Source: Holothuria scabra
Taxonomy: Eukaryota > Echinodermata > Holothuroidea > Aspidochirotida > Holothuriidae
DNA: 64,000 nucleotides
Assembly: GCA_037179385.1 (NCBI GenBank)
Contig: CM074185.1
Span: forward strand, 5,761,371-5,825,370
Reading direction: 5' to 3'
The translations under genes were made by a program, and so were the position numbers. This document shows, piece after piece, positions 59,952 through 64,000 of this stretch; the first letter of the stretch is position 1, and every line of letters starts with the position of its first letter. The notes under the pieces were generated by a model, which did no database searches, was not told the origin of the DNA, and saw only the letters and a list, made by a program, of their open reading frames with translations.

Positions 59952-62900
59952 TACTCTAAAAAATACCTGGTGAAATTTTACCAGGTACTGGTGAAAATTT
60001 CACCAGCCTCCATGTTGCTACTGCATCAACCTAATCCTGGTGAATTTTACCAGGATTGCCTGGTGAACATATTTACACCTAATTCTCGGTACCTTTCACC
60101 AAGAAACCTTCGTGAAACTCCCTGGTTAAGTTAACACCATTCCTGGTAAAATTTAGCATCATTTCCTGGTAATTTATCGGATGTCCTTACAAATTGTTGC
60201 TTTCTTAGGCCTATATACATTTATTTTTCATGCTGCTCCAGATTTTGCATATCAGATCCTGGTGAAATGTCTTAACAGATTTATCTTTTAAATTGATTAG
60301 TATCTTCTAAATGGTTTAATTACATATTTTACCTGGAAGAAAAATACAGTAAGACACATATATAATACATAACAGCTTTACTTCGATGATTTTTGTTTTA
60401 TTTATTTTACCTCTTCTGTTGGTCACAAACACCAAAACATGGTTTTATGCTGAAGTTTAGTGGTGATACTTTAAAGAAATGCTCAAGACAAAAGCTTTTG
60501 CCTTGCATTAACCTAAGAAATCATTGATACAGTATGAAACATCACACTGTTAGACGTTAGTGAAATTTGTATCAACATTATACAGGTGGGAAGAGAGCAT
60601 AAGCCCAAGGTTCTATGGAATTTCGTTATTTCCATTAAAATGAATGTCCACCTGGCATGCTATTTTTGTACTCCTTTAAATGTCTTGACCCTATCCAGTT
60701 CCTCCTCAAAGCAGAGCAACATCCGTATTATTCACCTCAACAATTACAATGTTCAAGCTTATGGGATACAGTTCCAGATACTCACAGGATGAAATGTCAA
60801 AAGAATCCATGCATTGCCAATGGCAAAAACAAAAACGATTGCACTGTGAACAAAATAACAACTTTAAATAGTGACTGAAGGTCCATTTTCTATTGCAGAT
60901 TGAACGGGTTGGCTGTTTCAGTTCAACATGTATATCAAACAAGTGGAAAGGGTATTTTCAAGTCTTCACTTATATTTCCTGTTTTGCTTGCAAAGCGTCT
61001 GTACCATTGTGGAATTGCTTCCAAAATTTCATGCTCAGAAAAATGCTGCAGACGGTTGCGATATAAAATTAGTGACTGCTTCATACAGAAAAGTTGTATG
61101 TATGAAAAGTTGCTCAAATGGACAGATTCTGTTGTAATACAGTACAGTAGGTAGACGTAAAAAAGTCGTTTTCCCGCAAGGACTGGCACTTTTCCATAGG
61201 CCCAGTGAAGAGCCGGATTTATGATAGTTTTATTTTCCCATCACGTAATAAGAAATTGCATGTACACTATGCAAATGTTTCATATTAGTTTTAAAATTTC
61301 TGTATATTTCATCAAACACTGTTGCCTCACAGGTATTAAGAAGCATTCTGCACCTTTTGTAGAGTTACTGTAGCTGGTGCATGCTAACACAGGCTGACAA
61401 GTTTGTGAAATCTCAGGCTGGTAGGCTCTCTTAAACAGTTTCATAATAATATTTCGCTTTGTGAAAAAACAGTATCAAGACTTCTGTAAAAGTACTCCTT
61501 TTGACATACTGGAGAAATCTGCAGTCTTCGCTTCTGTGTTTGATTGTAGAGGTCCACTTGAAGTTCCAACAGTGCAGTATCGTTGAACTTTCCAAACAGA
61601 ATTATTATGCCTGGGTTAGGCTTCAGATTATCCAAAAAGAAGATTTCTTAGCTAACTTTATTACTTGATAGTTTACATGCCTTCCAACAGCTGGCTGGGC
61701 AACGTCTTCAATTAAAAGCTGTAAGAAGGAAAATAAATTAAATTAGATATTATTTTAAGTTTTCTAAAAGTTCTGGTGACGGAGAATCTTGTAATCTGAG
61801 CTAATTCATCTCATGCTTGTTTTTCACATTTGCAAGAAATAAGAATGCAACAATGTATTAAGGCTTTAATGATTGTATTATGCTAAATTTGCTTCTGGCA
61901 TCACTATCTGAATTCAAGGAAGAAGACCCCTTGCTGCATTTGTTTTATACTGTTGATGAAAAATTCAGTTGTCAATAAATATCAAACATAAAATGTCACA
62001 AAATTTTATCTAACGAGCTTTAAAATTCCAAGCATTCCCATATGGGGATGAGGAGGAGGGGGGGTCAACAACCTTAAACCACTCAACCATGAAGCTTATC
62101 TGAAACTGTTAGGCCTACACCCTAAACAGTTTTCCTGCTCCCATAATTATAATTCCTCAGTACTAAAGGTTAAGACAATTGTAGTTTGTAGTGACAGCTA
62201 TGATAACCTCTTTAAATTTAAAAATTTTGAAATTTAAATAATGGACCAAAGGAGATACTTTGAAATTGGAGGGTGGGGAAGAATATTGCTTAAAACAGCC
62301 TCTCAGAAGACTTTTGTATACTTGGGGGTCCTTAGATGTAATTGGTAAAATTAATGACACTTTTCAATTAAAAAAGAAAAGGTGTCAGTAATTCGTCCTT
62401 GTGAGGGATGGGAGCATCTTGAACTCCCTCACACCACTTTTGACTAAGGTGATTTAGCTCCCAGCCCCTGTTTCTCATGTCCATGTCAAAATTACAGTTA
62501 CAGTTGTTTAGAAAGATTGTAGACTGGCATGATTTTAACAGCACCCAACAATATCACTGCACCAACTCAACATGTACCGGCATGTACTGTACCTTTACAG
62601 TATGTTCCACGTATTTTCAAGAGAAAGGAGAGGTACGTGCATTTAGTGCAAACACAATCACCTATCACATTAATCCCTTAAAAAAATATTATTTCCTGCC
62701 AAACAGGAAAGACCTAACTTTTTACTTTCAGTAGGATAGGGGTCTTTTTTGAGGGGGAAATTGTTTTCATTTGCAGGGGGTGGCAACCTTCATCCAGGGG
62801 CATTTAGCTAGCTCCATAAAGCCCCTCATGAGGGCACTGCTTTAAGAGACTTGCTATAACGACACAATATCAAATAATTAACCTGTAAATGTCTTTATGT

Positions 62901-64000
62901 CTTGATTCAATAGTGACAAATATTGCACTTCTGTGGCAGATTATTTTGTTTTACAGCACACTTTAAGCAAAAAGCCCCTGAAGGAGGTCTGTTCTTGCCA
63001 AGCATTATTGTGGTTGACTATTAGCTGTTTCACATAGCCTACAATTTAGTGTTCCATGTAATTCAGCATTTACTGGAATCAGTTGTAAGTAAAACTGAAA
63101 GCTGCATGTTGAGTGTTAAGTTGCGATATATACAAAATCTTTTGAGAAAGTTGCAACTTTTATTGTGCTTTTTTTCCACTCTAAAAAACATAAATACCAA
63201 ACTGTTTGCTGGACGGTTACTCTATGGGTCACAGTTGATTGAATTCAGTTACTGGAAACGGGTTCCATTCGGTTGTTTCATTAAGTTATTGTGCGAACTT
63301 TACCAACCGTGACACTTGAATGACCATCACAAACAATATGTTTGTACTTTTGGTGCACCATCATGTACTGTAGGCTACATGTACAACAGAACTGCAGTGC
63401 TAAAACTGAGCTGGAGGGGAATTCGACTCCTACTTTGCCTGTTCGTGTAAAGCAGAGCCAGTTGGCAGATTAGCAGTACGAGGCAACGCACACACAATGG
63501 CCCACTGTACAACTAGACTAACACTGTTGCACAGTTTAAAAAGCATGTATACACACAGCATGCTGTAACGGCCTGCCGAGTATAGCCACTGCCGTAACTA
63601 ATTTATGAAAGATTTAGCCACATTGAACAACCCACGTACTGTGTGAGTGCTAATACTGTACACAATACTGTACATTGTGTACACAGTGCAATGTACAGTG
63701 AATTTTGCTCAGACGCACATACCTATAGACAGGGTTTGGCCAGGACAGAAAATTCTGGGAGTCCAAATTGGACGTACTAGTGATATTCTTGCATTATAAT
63801 GTACTATTAATATGAGGCAATCTAGGGTTTGCACTGCTATCTGACTTAAACCTTGCCCCTATAGAGCCTTTATACTGGCCTAGGCTAGACGTACAGAAGT
63901 CAACTGGGAGGTGTCCAACAGAGCTGCCATAAACAACATTAATTCACATACTTACCTTCAGAATATTTCCAAAGCTTGGTAGATTCCATTCTTCTAGTTT
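59952..64000. mobile_element. unidentified TIR element, copy 2, inverted, runs off the window
   Basis: Starts ACTCTAAAAAATACCTGG and continues as the reverse complement of 55315-59593; the last window bases correspond to about 55577 in copy 1, so roughly 260 bp lie outside. Over the stretch matching 57841-58040 I count 7-8 differences in about 200 bases, with small indels elsewhere. Frames seen in copy 1 are mirrored (MSMSKLQLQLFRKIVDWHDF is read at 57093 on minus and 62477 on plus). The first TIR base appears changed and no clear TA duplication is visible at this end. Confidence 0.85.

Overview
This window is AT-rich, intron-rich animal nuclear DNA. It has GT-AG spliced exons, a multi-exon extracellular-domain gene and a dense load of eukaryotic transposons (a DIRS-type YR retroelement, a Tx1/L1-like LINE, MITEs, a tRNA-like SINE and a Penelope-like relic). 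The mix suggests a marine invertebrate, perhaps an echinoderm or another non-vertebrate deuterostome; that placement is inference, since no marker gene fixes the species. I see no prokaryotic operons, rRNA, intact tRNA or CRISPR array.

The only convincing host gene lies on the + strand. Eight exons (6006-6188, 16551-16730, 21474-21683, 22453-22668, 30009-30215, 38034-38222, 39025-39234, 52369-52581) each encode one CCP/sushi-like module, and all start and end in phase 1, so each can be added or skipped without changing frame. A probable last exon (52817-53106) joins in phase and ends in a hydrophobic segment plus a short tail, so the product may be a membrane-anchored multi-CCP protein, as in complement regulators, adhesion proteins or lectin-like receptors. 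The start and signal peptide are not seen and probably lie upstream of the window. The fifth CCP exon carries an in-frame TAA.

Region by region: 1-6005 is repeat-derived, with a perfect 25-copy GTAT microsatellite and a 31-unit array of 17-bp near-palindromes at 4004-4597. The intron at 6189-16550 holds a 269-bp hAT-type MITE with a perfect 8-bp target duplication, a tRNA-like SINE and a degenerate tandem repeat with clustered AGGTCA half-sites. The introns at 22669-30008 and 30216-38033 hold a GIY-YIG relic, two foldback elements, a 5'-truncated Tx1/L1-like LINE and a MITE pair. The intron at 39235-52368 holds a 5.6-kb decayed DIRS element whose left end lies about 38 bp past a splice donor. 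After the gene, 55315-64000 is filled by two opposed copies of an unidentified 4.3-kb terminal-inverted-repeat element; the second runs off the window end.

The host gene and the mobile elements share no evident function. The elements sit in its introns and 3' flank and account for much of the intron length.
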